Assembly: GCF_900111675.1 (NCBI RefSeq)
Contig: NZ_FOHO01000023.1
Location: 1-46,353 of the forward strand
Direction: 5' to 3'
Length of the DNA stretch: 46,353 nt
Source of the DNA: Paracoccus homiensis
GTDB taxonomy: Bacteria > Pseudomonadota > Alphaproteobacteria > Rhodobacterales > Rhodobacteraceae
Numbering within the stretch: the first letter of the stretch is position 1; every line of letters starts with the position of its first letter. The notes beneath the pieces were generated by a model. It saw only the letters and a program-made list of their open reading frames with translations, was not told the origin of the DNA and ran no database searches. Positions 15,013-23,104 of this stretch are shown one piece after another. The translations under genes and the position numbers were made by a program.

Positions 15013-16656
15013 TTAGACGGTTTCCGCCAATGCCGGCCCGTCGCAAAGTTCGGCAAGGATCGCCGCCTCGTCGATATCGACAAGGAAGGGCGCGTTCCGC
15101 GCAAGCGCCCCGGTCACCGCCGCGGCAAGATCGCTGCAGGTGGCGGCACGGCAGGCCGGAATGCCGTAGGATCCGGCAAGCAAAACGAAATCCGGGCTGG
15201 CAAGGTGAACCCCTTCGGGCGTGACGCCCGCCGCGACCATCGCATCATGGATCTCGCCATAGCGGGCGTTGTTCCAGACAAGCAAAATGACCGGCGCGGC
15301 ACTGTCGATCAGGGACGCCATCTCGCCAAGCGCATAGTGCAGCCCGCCATCGCCGACCAGACAGAAGACCGGTCCATCGCGGCCAAGCGCGGCCCCGATA
15401 GCCGCCGGAAGGGCGTAACCCAACGTGCCGAACCCGGTCGCGGAATTGAACCAGGTTCCGGGCCGTGCCGCCGCATGGCCCAAGTTGCCCGCATAGACCG
15501 GGTGGGTCGAATCGCCCACGATCGGCACATCCGGCCCGGCATCGCGCAGCATGGCCAGCACCGCCAGCCCCGCCTGCATACGCGCATCCAGCCCGGCAAA
15601 TGCGGCCCGGCGCGTCGTCGCTGCGCGCTGTGCGCCATTCCTTGCATGGCCCTGCGTCAGGCGGCCAAGAAGATCTGCGGCAATCACCGCCGCGTCGCCC
15701 GGCAATGGCAGGTCGGGAATGGCATTCGTCACCATCTGCACCGGGTCGATCTCGACCCGGATCAGGGGGCTGGGGAGATCGGGCATGCCGGTTTCATACA
15801 TGTCGTAATCGGTCGGGCCGATCTCGGTGCCGATTGCCAGCACCGCGTCGCTGTCCGCGATCAAGGCCCTGACTGAATCCAGAGACGGGCTGAACGGCAC
15901 CGCAAGCGGATGATCCGGCGGCAGGATGCCGCGGGCATTCGTGGTCATCACCACCGGGGCGTCCAACCGCTCGGCCAGGCGTTGCAGGTCGGCGGCCGCA
16001 TAGCGTGCGCCGCCACCGGCCAGGATCACGGGACGACCGGCATCGGCCAATGCCCTGACCGCCGCGCGCGTTGCGGCCGGAGCTGCGGTCCCAAGGGCAG
16101 GCACGAAGGGGGCGCGCGGCTGGTCGGGCGGCGGCAGTTCGTCCCACAGGTCCAGCGGAATTTCGATATGGACGGGACGCGGCCGCGCCCCGCCGAAAAC
16201 AGCAAAGGCCCGCGCCAGAACCTTGGGCAGATCGGCCAGACTGTGCAGCGTGTGGCTGAAGGCCGCCACGTTCCGCATGACGGCGCGTTGATCGGCCAGC
16301 TCGTGCAACTGGCCCTGCCCCAGCCCCATGTGGCGGCGACGGTTCACCGACGAAATGACCAGCATCGGCACCGATTCCGCATAGGCCTGACCCATGGCCG
16401 TGGCGATATTCGTCACGCCCGGACCGGTGATGACAAAGCAGACGCCCGGCTTTCCGGTCTGGCGGGCATAGCCATCGGCCATGAACCCCGCGCCCTGTTC
16501 GTGGCGCGGCGTGACATGGGTCAGCCCGCTTTCCACCAGCCCGTCATAAAGCGGAATCGTGTGAACGCCGGGGATGCCGAACACGGTGCTGACACCATAG
16601 GATTTCAAAAGCGCGTGGATCCAGGGGCCCGCACGGCCCGGCACCGGTGCGGTCAT
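15013..16656 (-). CDS. aruI: thiamine-diphosphate decarboxylase, 5-guanidino-2-oxopentanoate (2-ketoarginine) decarboxylase
   Basis: A 547-residue ThDP enzyme of the acetolactate-synthase fold. The N-terminal PYR domain has the catalytic Glu (about residue 53, PRHEQGAGFMADGYAR). The central domain follows. The C-terminal PP domain has the cofactor motif GDGG...NN (GDGGLHYALGEMASL to LVWNNARYGE). The gene overlaps the arginine:pyruvate transaminase gene by 4 bp (ATGA). The pairing is that of aruHI in Pseudomonas aeruginosa, in which arginine is transaminated to 2-ketoarginine and then decarboxylated to 4-guanidinobutyraldehyde. The in-frame extension to 16830 lies inside aruH and is rejected. 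The assignment rests on both family and neighbour. Confidence 0.85.
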   Translation of the reverse strand: MTAPVPGRAGPWIHALLKSYGVSTVFGIPGVHTIPLYDGLVESGLTHVTPRHEQGAGFMADGYARQTGKPGVCFVITGPGVTNIATAMGQAYAESVPMLVISSVNRRRHMGLGQGQLHELADQRAVMRNVAAFSHTLHSLADLPKVLARAFAVFGGARPRPVHIEIPLDLWDELPPPDQPRAPFVPALGTAAPAATRAAVRALADAGRPVILAGGGARYAAADLQRLAERLDAPVVMTTNARGILPPDHPLAVPFSPSLDSVRALIADSDAVLAIGTEIGPTDYDMYETGMPDLPSPLIRVEIDPVQMVTNAIPDLPLPGDAAVIAADLLGRLTQGHARNGAQRAATTRRAAFAGLDARMQAGLAVLAMLRDAGPDVPIVGDSTHPVYAGNLGHAAARPGTWFNSATGFGTLGYALPAAIGAALGRDGPVFCLVGDGGLHYALGEMASLIDSAAPVILLVWNNARYGEIHDAMVAAGVTPEGVHLASPDFVLLAGSYGIPACRAATCSDLAAAVTGALARNAPFLVDIDEAAILAELCDGPALAETV

Positions 16657-17846
16657 GACGTGGCCTCGGCGACAGCGACCCGCGACCGGCAGAAGGCCGT
16701 GATCCGGCGGGCGGCCTCGGCCAGCACCTCCTGCGACAGGGTGAATGACAGGCGGACATGACCCGCCGCGCTGGGACCGAAGGCCGTGGCGTCCAGCACC
16801 GAGACGCCGGTTTCGCGCAGCAAAGACCATGCGAATTCGCGGGCAGTCAGGCCCGTGCCACGGATATCAAGCATCAGGAACATGCCGGCCTCGGGCGTCA
16901 GCGCCGAAACACCCGGCGCCTGCGCCAGCGCCGCCAGCAGGCAGTCGCGCCGCGCGGCATAGGTCGCGCGGGCTTCGGCCACGATGGCATCGGATTGTTG
17001 CAGCGCGACGACCGCCGCCTGCTGCACGAAGCCGGGCAGACCGTATAACATGCACAACGACAGGTTCGCGGCATGGTCGATCGCAGCCTTGGGCCCGACG
17101 ATCCAGCCGCAGCGCCACCCGGTCATCGCATGGCTTTTCGAAAGGCTTGAAACCGTGATCGTCCGGTCGGCCATACCCGGCAGCGCAGCGATGGGGACAT
17201 GTGGCACAGCATAGGTCAGTTCTGCATAGACCTCGTCACTGACGACCCACAGATCATGCGCGCGGGCCAGTTCGGCAATGGCCTCGGCCTCGGCGCGACT
17301 GGTCACGACACCGGTCGGATTGTTGGGCGAGGTCAGCAGCATCGCGCGGGTGCGCGGGGTGATACGGGCGGCAATGGCGGCGATGTCGGGACGAAAACTG
17401 CCATCGGCGCGGGGCGGCACGGCCACCGGGATCGCGCCCGCCGCGCGCACGGTCGCCTCGTAGGTGACATAGCAGGGATCGGGGATCAGGACCTCGTCGC
17501 CGGGACGCAGGACCAGCATCGATGCAAAGAACAGCCCGTTCTGTGCCCCGGCAGTGACGCAGATGTTCTCGGCTGCGACGGGCCTGCCGAACCGCGCCTG
17601 ACAATGCGCGGCAATCGCCCGGCGCAGCGCGTCCGTGCCCTGAGCGTCGGTGTAATGGGTATCGCCCTGACGAAGCGCCGCGATGGCGGCATCGGTCACG
17701 ACCTGCGGCGTGTCCAGATCGGGGTCGCCCACGCTGAGGACGATGATGTCCTCGCCACGCGCCCTGGCTGCCAGCGCCTCGGCATGGATGGCCCAGGCCT
17801 CGGCCCCCTCACCGGCGATCCGCTCCACCAATGGAGAATAATCCAT
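16653..17846 (-). CDS. aruH: arginine:pyruvate transaminase (class I/II PLP aminotransferase)
   Basis: A 397-residue fold-type I aminotransferase closely resembling AruH as I recall it: a start like Y-S-x-x-x-x-R-I-A-G-x-G-A-x-A-W, then LSVGDPDLDTP, NNPTG, the cofactor-binding Asp204 and Tyr207 (SDEVYAE), the Schiff-base Lys237 in SSLSKSHAMTGWR, and LCMLYGLPGFVQ. It converts arginine plus pyruvate to 2-ketoarginine plus alanine in the cytosol. The start is preceded by GGAGGGG. It is divergent from the TetR gene, and the shared 114-bp region carries a TetR-type palindrome overlapping the aruH promoter. Confidence 0.88.
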   Translation of the reverse strand: MDYSPLVERIAGEGAEAWAIHAEALAARARGEDIIVLSVGDPDLDTPQVVTDAAIAALRQGDTHYTDAQGTDALRRAIAAHCQARFGRPVAAENICVTAGAQNGLFFASMLVLRPGDEVLIPDPCYVTYEATVRAAGAIPVAVPPRADGSFRPDIAAIAARITPRTRAMLLTSPNNPTGVVTSRAEAEAIAELARAHDLWVVSDEVYAELTYAVPHVPIAALPGMADRTITVSSLSKSHAMTGWRCGWIVGPKAAIDHAANLSLCMLYGLPGFVQQAAVVALQQSDAIVAEARATYAARRDCLLAALAQAPGVSALTPEAGMFLMLDIRGTGLTAREFAWSLLRETGVSVLDATAFGPSAAGHVRLSFTLSQEVLAEAARRITAFCRSRVAVAEATS

Positions 17847-17886
17847 AGCACCCCTCCAAGGTTTGTCCTGTCTCAGCCCTATCTCT

Positions 17887-17906
17887 TGTTGAACGATTGT
17901 TCAACA
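17887..17906. promoter_or_regulatory. TetR-type operator, copy 1 (aruH / tetR)
   Basis: TGTTGAAC-GATT-GTTCAACA, a perfect 8+8 palindrome with a 4-bp spacer, in the divergent region between aruH and the TetR gene. On the minus strand its TTGAAC half can act as a -35 box, with TAGGGC 17 bp downstream as a weak -10 for aruH, so a bound repressor would block polymerase. A one-mismatch copy lies at 18626-18645. Confidence 0.75.
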
Positions 17907-17960
17907 CCGGGGCGACGGTTTTCGTGACAAGACCCGCACCGCATGTGTAGAAGGGTTGTA

Positions 17961-18605
17961 ATGAAAACTGACTCCACGCCCTGCGGCACCGGCCCGAAAT
18001 ATTCCCGCAAAACCGCGGATGAACGGCGCGAAGCACTGCTTCAGGCCGCGCTGCGCTGCATCGTCAGGCTGGGTGTCGAAAAATCCTCGATCCGCGCCAT
18101 CGCTGATGAGGCGGGTGTGTCCGTCGGCCTGATCAACCACCACTACGGCAGCAAAGAGGCGCTGGTGGCAGCCGCCTATCGGCATGTCGCCGACGATCTT
18201 CTGTCACAGATCGAAAGCCGCGTGGCTGCCTGCGACGGCGGCCCTCGCGAACGGCTGTCGGCTTTTATCGATGCCTCTTTCTCGCCGGTGGTGCTGAATG
18301 AAACGCTGTTTCGCGCCTGGCTGGCCTTCTGGACCCTGCAGGCACAATCCCCCGAGGTGTCGGCCGTACACAAGGAACGCTACGGCGCATATCGGCAGGT
18401 GCTGGAAAAGCTGTTCGCGCAGATCAAGGGCGATGCCGAGGCCGGCGCCATGTCGCCACGCATGGCGGCCATCGGGCTGTCGGGATTGCTGGACGGGCTG
18501 TGGCTGGAATGGTGCCTGGAGCCAGAAACCTTCACCCCCGCCGAGGGTATCGCCTTGGCCGAACGCTGGGTCGAGACAGCGATAGACGACCCCGGCAGCT
18601 TGTGA
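17961..18605 (+). CDS. TetR family transcriptional regulator (BetI-like)
   Basis: A 214-residue TetR-family protein. The N-terminal helix-turn-helix spans about residues 20-65 (RREALLQAALRCIVRLGVEKSSIRAIADEAGVSVGLINHHYGSKEAL). The longer alpha-helical C-terminal ligand domain resembles BetI (AWLAFWTLQAQSPEVSAVHKERYGAYR). I chose ATG 17961 (AAGGG upstream) rather than 17943. It sits between aruHI and an amino-acid ABC importer, and matching palindromes flank both promoters. It therefore probably represses both units, with arginine or a catabolite as inducer (inference). Confidence 0.9.
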   Translation: MKTDSTPCGTGPKYSRKTADERREALLQAALRCIVRLGVEKSSIRAIADEAGVSVGLINHHYGSKEALVAAAYRHVADDLLSQIESRVAACDGGPRERLSAFIDASFSPVVLNETLFRAWLAFWTLQAQSPEVSAVHKERYGAYRQVLEKLFAQIKGDAEAGAMSPRMAAIGLSGLLDGLWLEWCLEPETFTPAEGIALAERWVETAIDDPGSL

Positions 18606-18625
18606 AGGCTTTTGCCAAGCAAGCT

Positions 18626-18656
18626 TCTTGAACACTTGTTCAACAGTTGCTACGCT
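18626..18656 (+). promoter_or_regulatory. TetR-type operator, copy 2, and overlapping promoter of the ABC importer
   Basis: TCTTGAAC-ACTT-GTTCAACA (18626-18645) matches the aruH operator with one arm mismatch. Its TTGAAC (18628-18633) forms a -35 box with TACGCT (18651-18656) at exactly 17 bp. The expected transcription start is at about 18663-18664, the first base of the ATG of the ATPase gene, which has no Shine-Dalgarno. This predicts a leaderless mRNA. Confidence 0.7.
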
Positions 18657-18663
18657 CTGCGGC

Positions 18664-19488
18664 ATGCAACATCTTCTGACAGGCCAAGACCCCGCGTTTC
18701 ACGCCCGGCTGGACCCCGAAAACCGCATGCCCGCCGTGTCGGTCGCGGGCCTTGAAAAGAATTTCGGACGGCTGAAAGTCCTGAAAGGGGTCGACTTCTC
18801 GGCCACGCCCGGCAGCGTTTCATCGATCATCGGGGCTAGCGGCTCGGGCAAAAGCACGTTGCTGCGCTGCATGAACCTGCTGGAAAGGCCGGATCGTGGC
18901 CTGTTGCGGATTGCGGGCGAAGAGATCTCGTTCGACCCGACGGCGCGCGGCGGACGCCCACGGCTGATCGAAAGTCAGGTCGCGCGCCTGCGTCGCAAGG
19001 TCGCGATGGTGTTTCAGCAATTCGCGCTATGGCCGCATCTGACCGTCCTTGGCAATGTGATCGAGGCGCCGATCCATGTGCATGGCGTGCCGCGCCACGA
19101 GGCCCGCGACCGCGCCATGGCCTATCTGGAACGCGTCGGCATGGCCGAAAAGCACGGCGAATACCCCAATTTCCTGTCCGGCGGGCAGCAGCAACGCGTC
19201 GGCATTGCACGCGCACTGGCATCCGAACCGCAGGTTCTGCTGTTCGATGAACCGACCTCGGCGCTGGACCCCGAACTGGTGGGCGAGGTGCTGAATGTCA
19301 TTCGCGATCTGGCCGAAGAAGGCCGCACGATGATCCTTGTCACCCATGAAATGAGCTTTGCCCGCGAGGTCTCGTCTCAGGTGGCGTTCCTGCACAAGGG
19401 CCAGGTCGAGGAAATCGGCAGCCCCAAAGACGTCTTCGAGGCCCCCGGCAGCGACCGCTGTCGGCAGTTTCTGTCCTCGGTGATGTGA
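18664..19488 (+). CDS. polar amino-acid ABC transporter ATP-binding protein (ArtP/HisP type)
   Basis: A 274-residue ABC ATPase of the amino-acid class (HisP, GlnQ, ArtP). Walker A is GASGSGKST (57-65), Q-loop VFQQFALWPHLTVLGNV, signature LSGGQQQR, Walker B VLLFDEPTSALDPE, and switch His in VTHEMSFAREV. The N-terminal 21 residues before MPAVSVAG are longer than usual, so ATG 18727 is an alternative start. I prefer 18664 because a promoter places the transcript start at that codon. It powers the importer made with the next three genes, probably for arginine or related basic amino acids given the link to aruHI. Confidence 0.9.
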   Translation: MQHLLTGQDPAFHARLDPENRMPAVSVAGLEKNFGRLKVLKGVDFSATPGSVSSIIGASGSGKSTLLRCMNLLERPDRGLLRIAGEEISFDPTARGGRPRLIESQVARLRRKVAMVFQQFALWPHLTVLGNVIEAPIHVHGVPRHEARDRAMAYLERVGMAEKHGEYPNFLSGGQQQRVGIARALASEPQVLLFDEPTSALDPELVGEVLNVIRDLAEEGRTMILVTHEMSFAREVSSQVAFLHKGQVEEIGSPKDVFEAPGSDRCRQFLSSVM

Positions 19489-19528
19489 AGATCAACCGAT
19501 AGAACAAGACCCCAACAGGAGACATCTC

Positions 19529-20278
19529 ATGAAATATCTGCTGGCCCTTCTTCTGATGACCGGCACCGCGCAGGCCGAACCGCTGCGCATGGCGTTTTCC
19601 GCCGAACCCTATCCGCCCTTCACCTATAAATCCTCGTCAGGCGACTGGACCGGCTTCGAGGTCGAGCTTGGGCAGAAGATCTGCACCGCGATGGGCAGCG
19701 ACTGCGAATTGTCCCCCACCGGCTGGAGCGGGATCATCCCCTCGCTGACAAGCGGCAAGGTCGATTTCATCCTGGGCTCCATGTCGATCACCGAGGACCG
19801 CGACAAGGTCATCGACTTCTCGGCGCCCTATTACGATTCCGCAGCCGTCTATATTGGACGCGACGACATGGATTTCGCTGATGAAGGCGATCTGGACGGC
19901 AAGATTCTTGCGGTTCAGGCCTCAACCACCCACGCGACCTATGCCCGCCAGCAGCTTGGCGACAGCGGCGCGACGGTCCGCATCTATGACCAGCACGAAC
20001 AGATGAACCGCGATCTTCAGGCGGGGCGGGTCGATGTGATCCTGGCCGATGAAATCGCATCGCTGTCCTTTCTTGAACGCGACGACGCGCAAGGGTTCAA
20101 GGCGCTGGCCGAGGCCCCGAAGAACCCGATCTTCGGTCAGGGGATCGGGGTCGGGCTGCGCGACGGCGACGCAAAGCTTCAGGCCTCGATGAACGACGCC
20201 ATCGCCAGCGTGATCGCCGACGGCACCTGCGCCCAGCTGTCGCAGAAATATTTCGGCATCGATATCTGCGCCGACTGA
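19529..20278 (+). CDS. polar amino-acid ABC transporter substrate-binding protein (SBP family 3)
   Basis: A 249-residue periplasmic binding protein of the ArgT/HisJ family. A short signal peptide (MKYLLALLLMTGTAQA, cleavage near 16) is followed by LRMAFSAEPYPPFTYKSSSGDWTGFEVELGQKI, the ligand-loop stretch WSGIIPSLTSGKVDFILGSMSITEDRDKVIDFS, and a lobe-2 segment with LAVQASTTHATY. These are hallmarks of lysine/arginine/ornithine and related binding proteins. An AGGAGA precedes the ATG. Neighbouring aruHI and the shared operator suggest arginine or ornithine as ligand. Confidence 0.92.
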   Translation: MKYLLALLLMTGTAQAEPLRMAFSAEPYPPFTYKSSSGDWTGFEVELGQKICTAMGSDCELSPTGWSGIIPSLTSGKVDFILGSMSITEDRDKVIDFSAPYYDSAAVYIGRDDMDFADEGDLDGKILAVQASTTHATYARQQLGDSGATVRIYDQHEQMNRDLQAGRVDVILADEIASLSFLERDDAQGFKALAEAPKNPIFGQGIGVGLRDGDAKLQASMNDAIASVIADGTCAQLSQKYFGIDICAD

Positions 20279-20350
20279 CATTGACCCGTGCCGGGGCCGC
20301 CGGCCCGTACCGCCAGCGGCCCCCACGCAGCACTGAACGACAGGATGGAT

Positions 20351-21093
20351 ATGGAACCCTTTGAACGCGAGGGTCTGGCCGACTGGATCGGGCCGCTTCT
20401 TGATGGCGCGTTCGTCACGCTTCAGATCGCGCTGGCGGCCTATGCGCTGGGGCTGATGCTGGGCCTTGCGGGCGCGGCGGCAAAGCTTGGCGGATCTGCG
20501 ACCCTGCGCGGGATCGCCGCCGCGTATACTTCGCTGGTGCGTGCGATCCCGGAATTGCTGCTGATCATCCTGCTTTACTATGCGGGCACGCAGGGTCTGA
20601 ACGCCGCGTTGCAGGCCATGCGGGCACGCAGGGTCTGAACGCCGCGTTGCAGGCCGCTGGCTATGACGGTCGGGTGGAGATCAGCGGATTCGTCGCCGCG
20701 GTCACCGTGCTGGCCTTTGTTCAGGGCGCCTATATGACCGAGGTGCTGCGCGGCGCCATCGTCGCCATCCCCAAATCCTTGACCGAGGCTGCCGACAGCT
20801 TTGGCATGTCGCGCGGGCTGCGCTTTCGCCGGATCATCGTGCCGCTGATGCTGCCCAATGCCTTGGCGGGCATGTCAAACCTGTGGCTGATCCTTCTGAA
20901 GGAAACCGCGCTGGTCAGCGTTGTCGGCTTCGAGGAACTGTTCTTCACCGCCCAGCAGGCCGCCGCCAGCACGCGGCTTTACGCCACCTTCTACCTGGCA
21001 GCCGGGGCGCTGTTCCTGGCCATGACGCTTGCGTCGAACGTGATCTTTCACTTTGCCGAACGCCGTCTGCGGCGCGGCCAAGCCAAGGGCTGA
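20351..21093 (+). pseudogene. polar amino-acid ABC permease (HisQ/ArtQ type), frameshifted by a 38-bp duplication
   Basis: The gene starts MEPFEREGLADWIGPLLDGA after AGG at good spacing. It reads through the first helices and the RAIPELLLIILLYYAG segment, then stops at 20636-20638. The second half resumes in another frame from about 20647 to 21093, with the conserved EAADSFGMSRGLRFRRIIVPLMLPNALAG docking loop and last helices. An exact 38-bp tandem repeat (20580-20655) causes the shift. Removing one copy joins the halves into a normal permease of about 234 residues. As it stands the importer lacks one intact permease, unless the second half is reinitiated at TTG 20647, or the repeat varies in length, or it is an assembly error. 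Confidence 0.88.
20580..20655 (+). repeat. exact 38-bp tandem duplication inside the permease gene
   Basis: Positions 20580-20617 and 20618-20655 are identical. The unit starts ATGCGGGCACGCAGGG and ends TTGCAGGCC. Because 38 is not a multiple of three, the second copy shifts the permease frame by two and brings a TGA into frame at 20636. Confidence 0.97.
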
Positions 21094-21096
21094 GAC

Positions 21097-21831
21097 ATGG
21101 ATTTCTCCTTCATCCTTGATCCGGGCTATCTGGGTTATTTCCGCGAAGGCCTGATCAACACGCTGCTGCTGGTCTTCTGGTCCGGCCTGATCGGGATGGG
21201 GCTTGCGGTTCTTGTCGCGCTGGGGCTGGTGACCGGGCCGCGTCCGCTGCGCTGGCTGCTGTCGGGGTTTACGACCGTGATCCGCGGCACCCCACTGCTG
21301 GTTCAGCTGTTCTTTTTCTACGATGGGGTCGGACGCCTGCTGATCAGCGTGCCCGCCCTGCGCGACAGCATGTTTCGACCGCTTCTGGTCGATGCGTTCT
21401 TTTTCGGCGTCGTGACCTTCTCGATCTCGGTTGCCGCCTATTCGGGCGAAGTACTGCGCAGCGCGATGACCAGCGTGCCCAGATCCGAACTCGAGGCCGC
21501 GCAGGCCTTCGGGCATACGCGGGCGCAGATCCTCAGGCGTATCTGGCTGCCCCGAGCGGTGCAGATCTGCCTGCCCACGCTGACCGGCGAGATGATCCTG
21601 CTGCTGAAATCCGTGCCGCTGGTGTCGACCATCGCGGTGGTCGATCTGCTGCGTGCGGCCAATATCGTCAGGTCCGAAACCTTTCTGGTCTATGAACCGC
21701 TTTTGCTGGTCGCGGGGATCTTTGTCGCGATGACATTGGTGCTGACCACCGCGATGTGGATGCTTGAGCGCAGCTATCCCGGCGCAAGACCTGCTGCCGA
21801 ACGCGCCCGCAAGGCGCCGGGCACCGCCTGA
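21097..21831 (+). CDS. polar amino-acid ABC transporter permease (HisM/ArtM type)
   Basis: A 244-residue inner-membrane permease. The first helix is YFREGLINTLLLVFWSGLIGMGLAVLVALGL, then TTVIRGTPLLVQLFFFYDG, typical of the His/Glu/Gln/Arg/opine permease family. The ATPase-docking loop is EAAQAFGHTRAQILRRIWLPRA. It starts 3 bp after the stop of the frameshifted permease, so it may be translationally coupled to it and could be affected by the early stop there. It is the last gene of the importer and is convergent with the NAD(P)-binding protein gene. Confidence 0.92.
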   Translation: MDFSFILDPGYLGYFREGLINTLLLVFWSGLIGMGLAVLVALGLVTGPRPLRWLLSGFTTVIRGTPLLVQLFFFYDGVGRLLISVPALRDSMFRPLLVDAFFFGVVTFSISVAAYSGEVLRSAMTSVPRSELEAAQAFGHTRAQILRRIWLPRAVQICLPTLTGEMILLLKSVPLVSTIAVVDLLRAANIVRSETFLVYEPLLLVAGIFVAMTLVLTTAMWMLERSYPGARPAAERARKAPGTA

Positions 21832-21869
21832 CCTGTGGTCGTCCGCGGCGGAACCCGGCACGGCGATCG

Positions 21870-22472
21870 TCAGGCCGACTGCATGTTCAGCGCCTGTCCA
21901 TCAAGCTCATCTGTCGTTGCGGCACGGGCCAGCACCCGCGCGACATCGGCGCGGCTTGCCTTGGCGGTCTTGTCCACATCATCGCCCAGGATCACCCCAT
22001 TGCCGGGGTCGTCATCGGTCAGGGCGACCGGGCGCAGGATCGCGTAGGTCAGTCCCGACGCCTTCAAATGCTGATCCGCGTCATGTTTGGCCTTCAGGTA
22101 ATGCGCCAGATCGCCGCCCGGCTCTGCCTGATCGGCCCCGACCGAGCTGAGCATGACGAACCGCCCTGCCCCCGCGTCCCGTGCCAGATCGACCAGACGC
22201 ATCGCGCCCTGCCGGTCGACCTTTTCGGTCATGTCGGGTCCGGTCGATCCGCCCGAACCTGCGGCAAAGATCACCACATCGGCGCCGTGGCAGACGCCCG
22301 GTTGCAGGTTCGTCAGATCGGCACGGCGCAGTTCGGCCCCCTCGGGCAGGACGCCCGTGTCCGAGCCGTCGCGCACCAGCGCCGTCACGGCATGGCCCTG
22401 ATCGATCAACAATCGGGTCAGGATGCGGCCGGTCTTGCCGGTGGCCCCGGCGATGAGAATATGTTTGGTCAT
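21870..22472 (-). CDS. NAD(P)-binding oxidoreductase (atypical SDR, NmrA/YwnB-like)
   Basis: A 200-residue Rossmann-fold protein with the nucleotide-binding GATGKTG at residues 8-14 close to the N-terminus, an Asp at the end of beta 3 (RRADLTN), and a conserved segment VDLARDAGAGRFVMLSSVGAD. The catalytic YxxxK of classical short-chain dehydrogenases appears only as YLKAK. The form is that of atypical SDRs of the SDR_a5/NmrA type, whose substrates are mostly unknown. It is 17 bp downstream of the glutathione S-transferase gene on the same strand and is probably cotranscribed, perhaps in electrophile or redox stress handling. Confidence 0.88.
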   Translation of the reverse strand: MTKHILIAGATGKTGRILTRLLIDQGHAVTALVRDGSDTGVLPEGAELRRADLTNLQPGVCHGADVVIFAAGSGGSTGPDMTEKVDRQGAMRLVDLARDAGAGRFVMLSSVGADQAEPGGDLAHYLKAKHDADQHLKASGLTYAILRPVALTDDDPGNGVILGDDVDKTAKASRADVARVLARAATTDELDGQALNMQSA

Positions 22473-22489
22473 GTCTTGTCCTTTCCTTT

Positions 22490-23104
22490 TCAGGCCGGTG
22501 GCGCCATGAGGCCGTGGGCCTGAACTGCGGCGATATATCCGGGCTGCGCTTGCAGCCTGTCCCAGTAGGCCGCGATCGCCGGATGATCGGTCAGCAGGTC
22601 GAACCGCGCCAGCAGGGCGACGATGTAGGACAGCTGGATATCGGCCAGCATGGCCCGACCGCCGAACAGCAGGGGACCATCGCTGATTTCCTGCGAAAGA
22701 TAGTCCAGATGCCGGTTCAACGCGCTTTGCGCAGGTTCAGAGGCGGGCTTGCCCTGAAATGCCGGCAGGATCACCTGCAAGGCAACCTCGGCCAGGGACG
22801 CCTCGGCGTAATCCAGAAGCGCCTCGTGCTGCCAGAACGCTGGAGTGCCGACGGGGGGCGTGTGGTCGTGATCGCCGTATTTGGCGACCAGATAACGCAG
22901 GATCGTCGCGGATTCGGCGATGACATGGCCGTCATCCTCGATCACCGGCGATTTTCCCAGCGGATGTATCCGCCGCAGACATTCCGGCGCACGGAAATTC
23001 TGGTCGCGGTCGTAATCCACACGGTTGCAGGGCTGGTCAAGATCGGCCAGCAACCACAACACCCGCGCCGCGCGGGAATATTTCAGGGCATGCAGGGTGA
23101 TCAT
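22490..23104 (-). CDS. glutathione S-transferase family protein
   Basis: A 204-residue cytosolic GST. The N-terminal thioredoxin-like domain (1-78) has HALKYSRAARVLWLLADL, with the candidate glutathione-activating Ser10 or Tyr9, then the cis-Pro motif GKSPVIEDDG and ESATILRYLVAKYG, the usual Glu-Ser pair that holds glutathione. The helical C-terminal domain contains GRAMLADIQLSYIVALLARF, the N-cap Asp motif. Its ATG overlaps the stop of the aldehyde dehydrogenase gene by 4 bp, so the two are coupled. The likely role is conjugation of reactive electrophiles. Confidence 0.9.
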   Translation of the reverse strand: MITLHALKYSRAARVLWLLADLDQPCNRVDYDRDQNFRAPECLRRIHPLGKSPVIEDDGHVIAESATILRYLVAKYGDHDHTPPVGTPAFWQHEALLDYAEASLAEVALQVILPAFQGKPASEPAQSALNRHLDYLSQEISDGPLLFGGRAMLADIQLSYIVALLARFDLLTDHPAIAAYWDRLQAQPGYIAAVQAHGLMAPPA

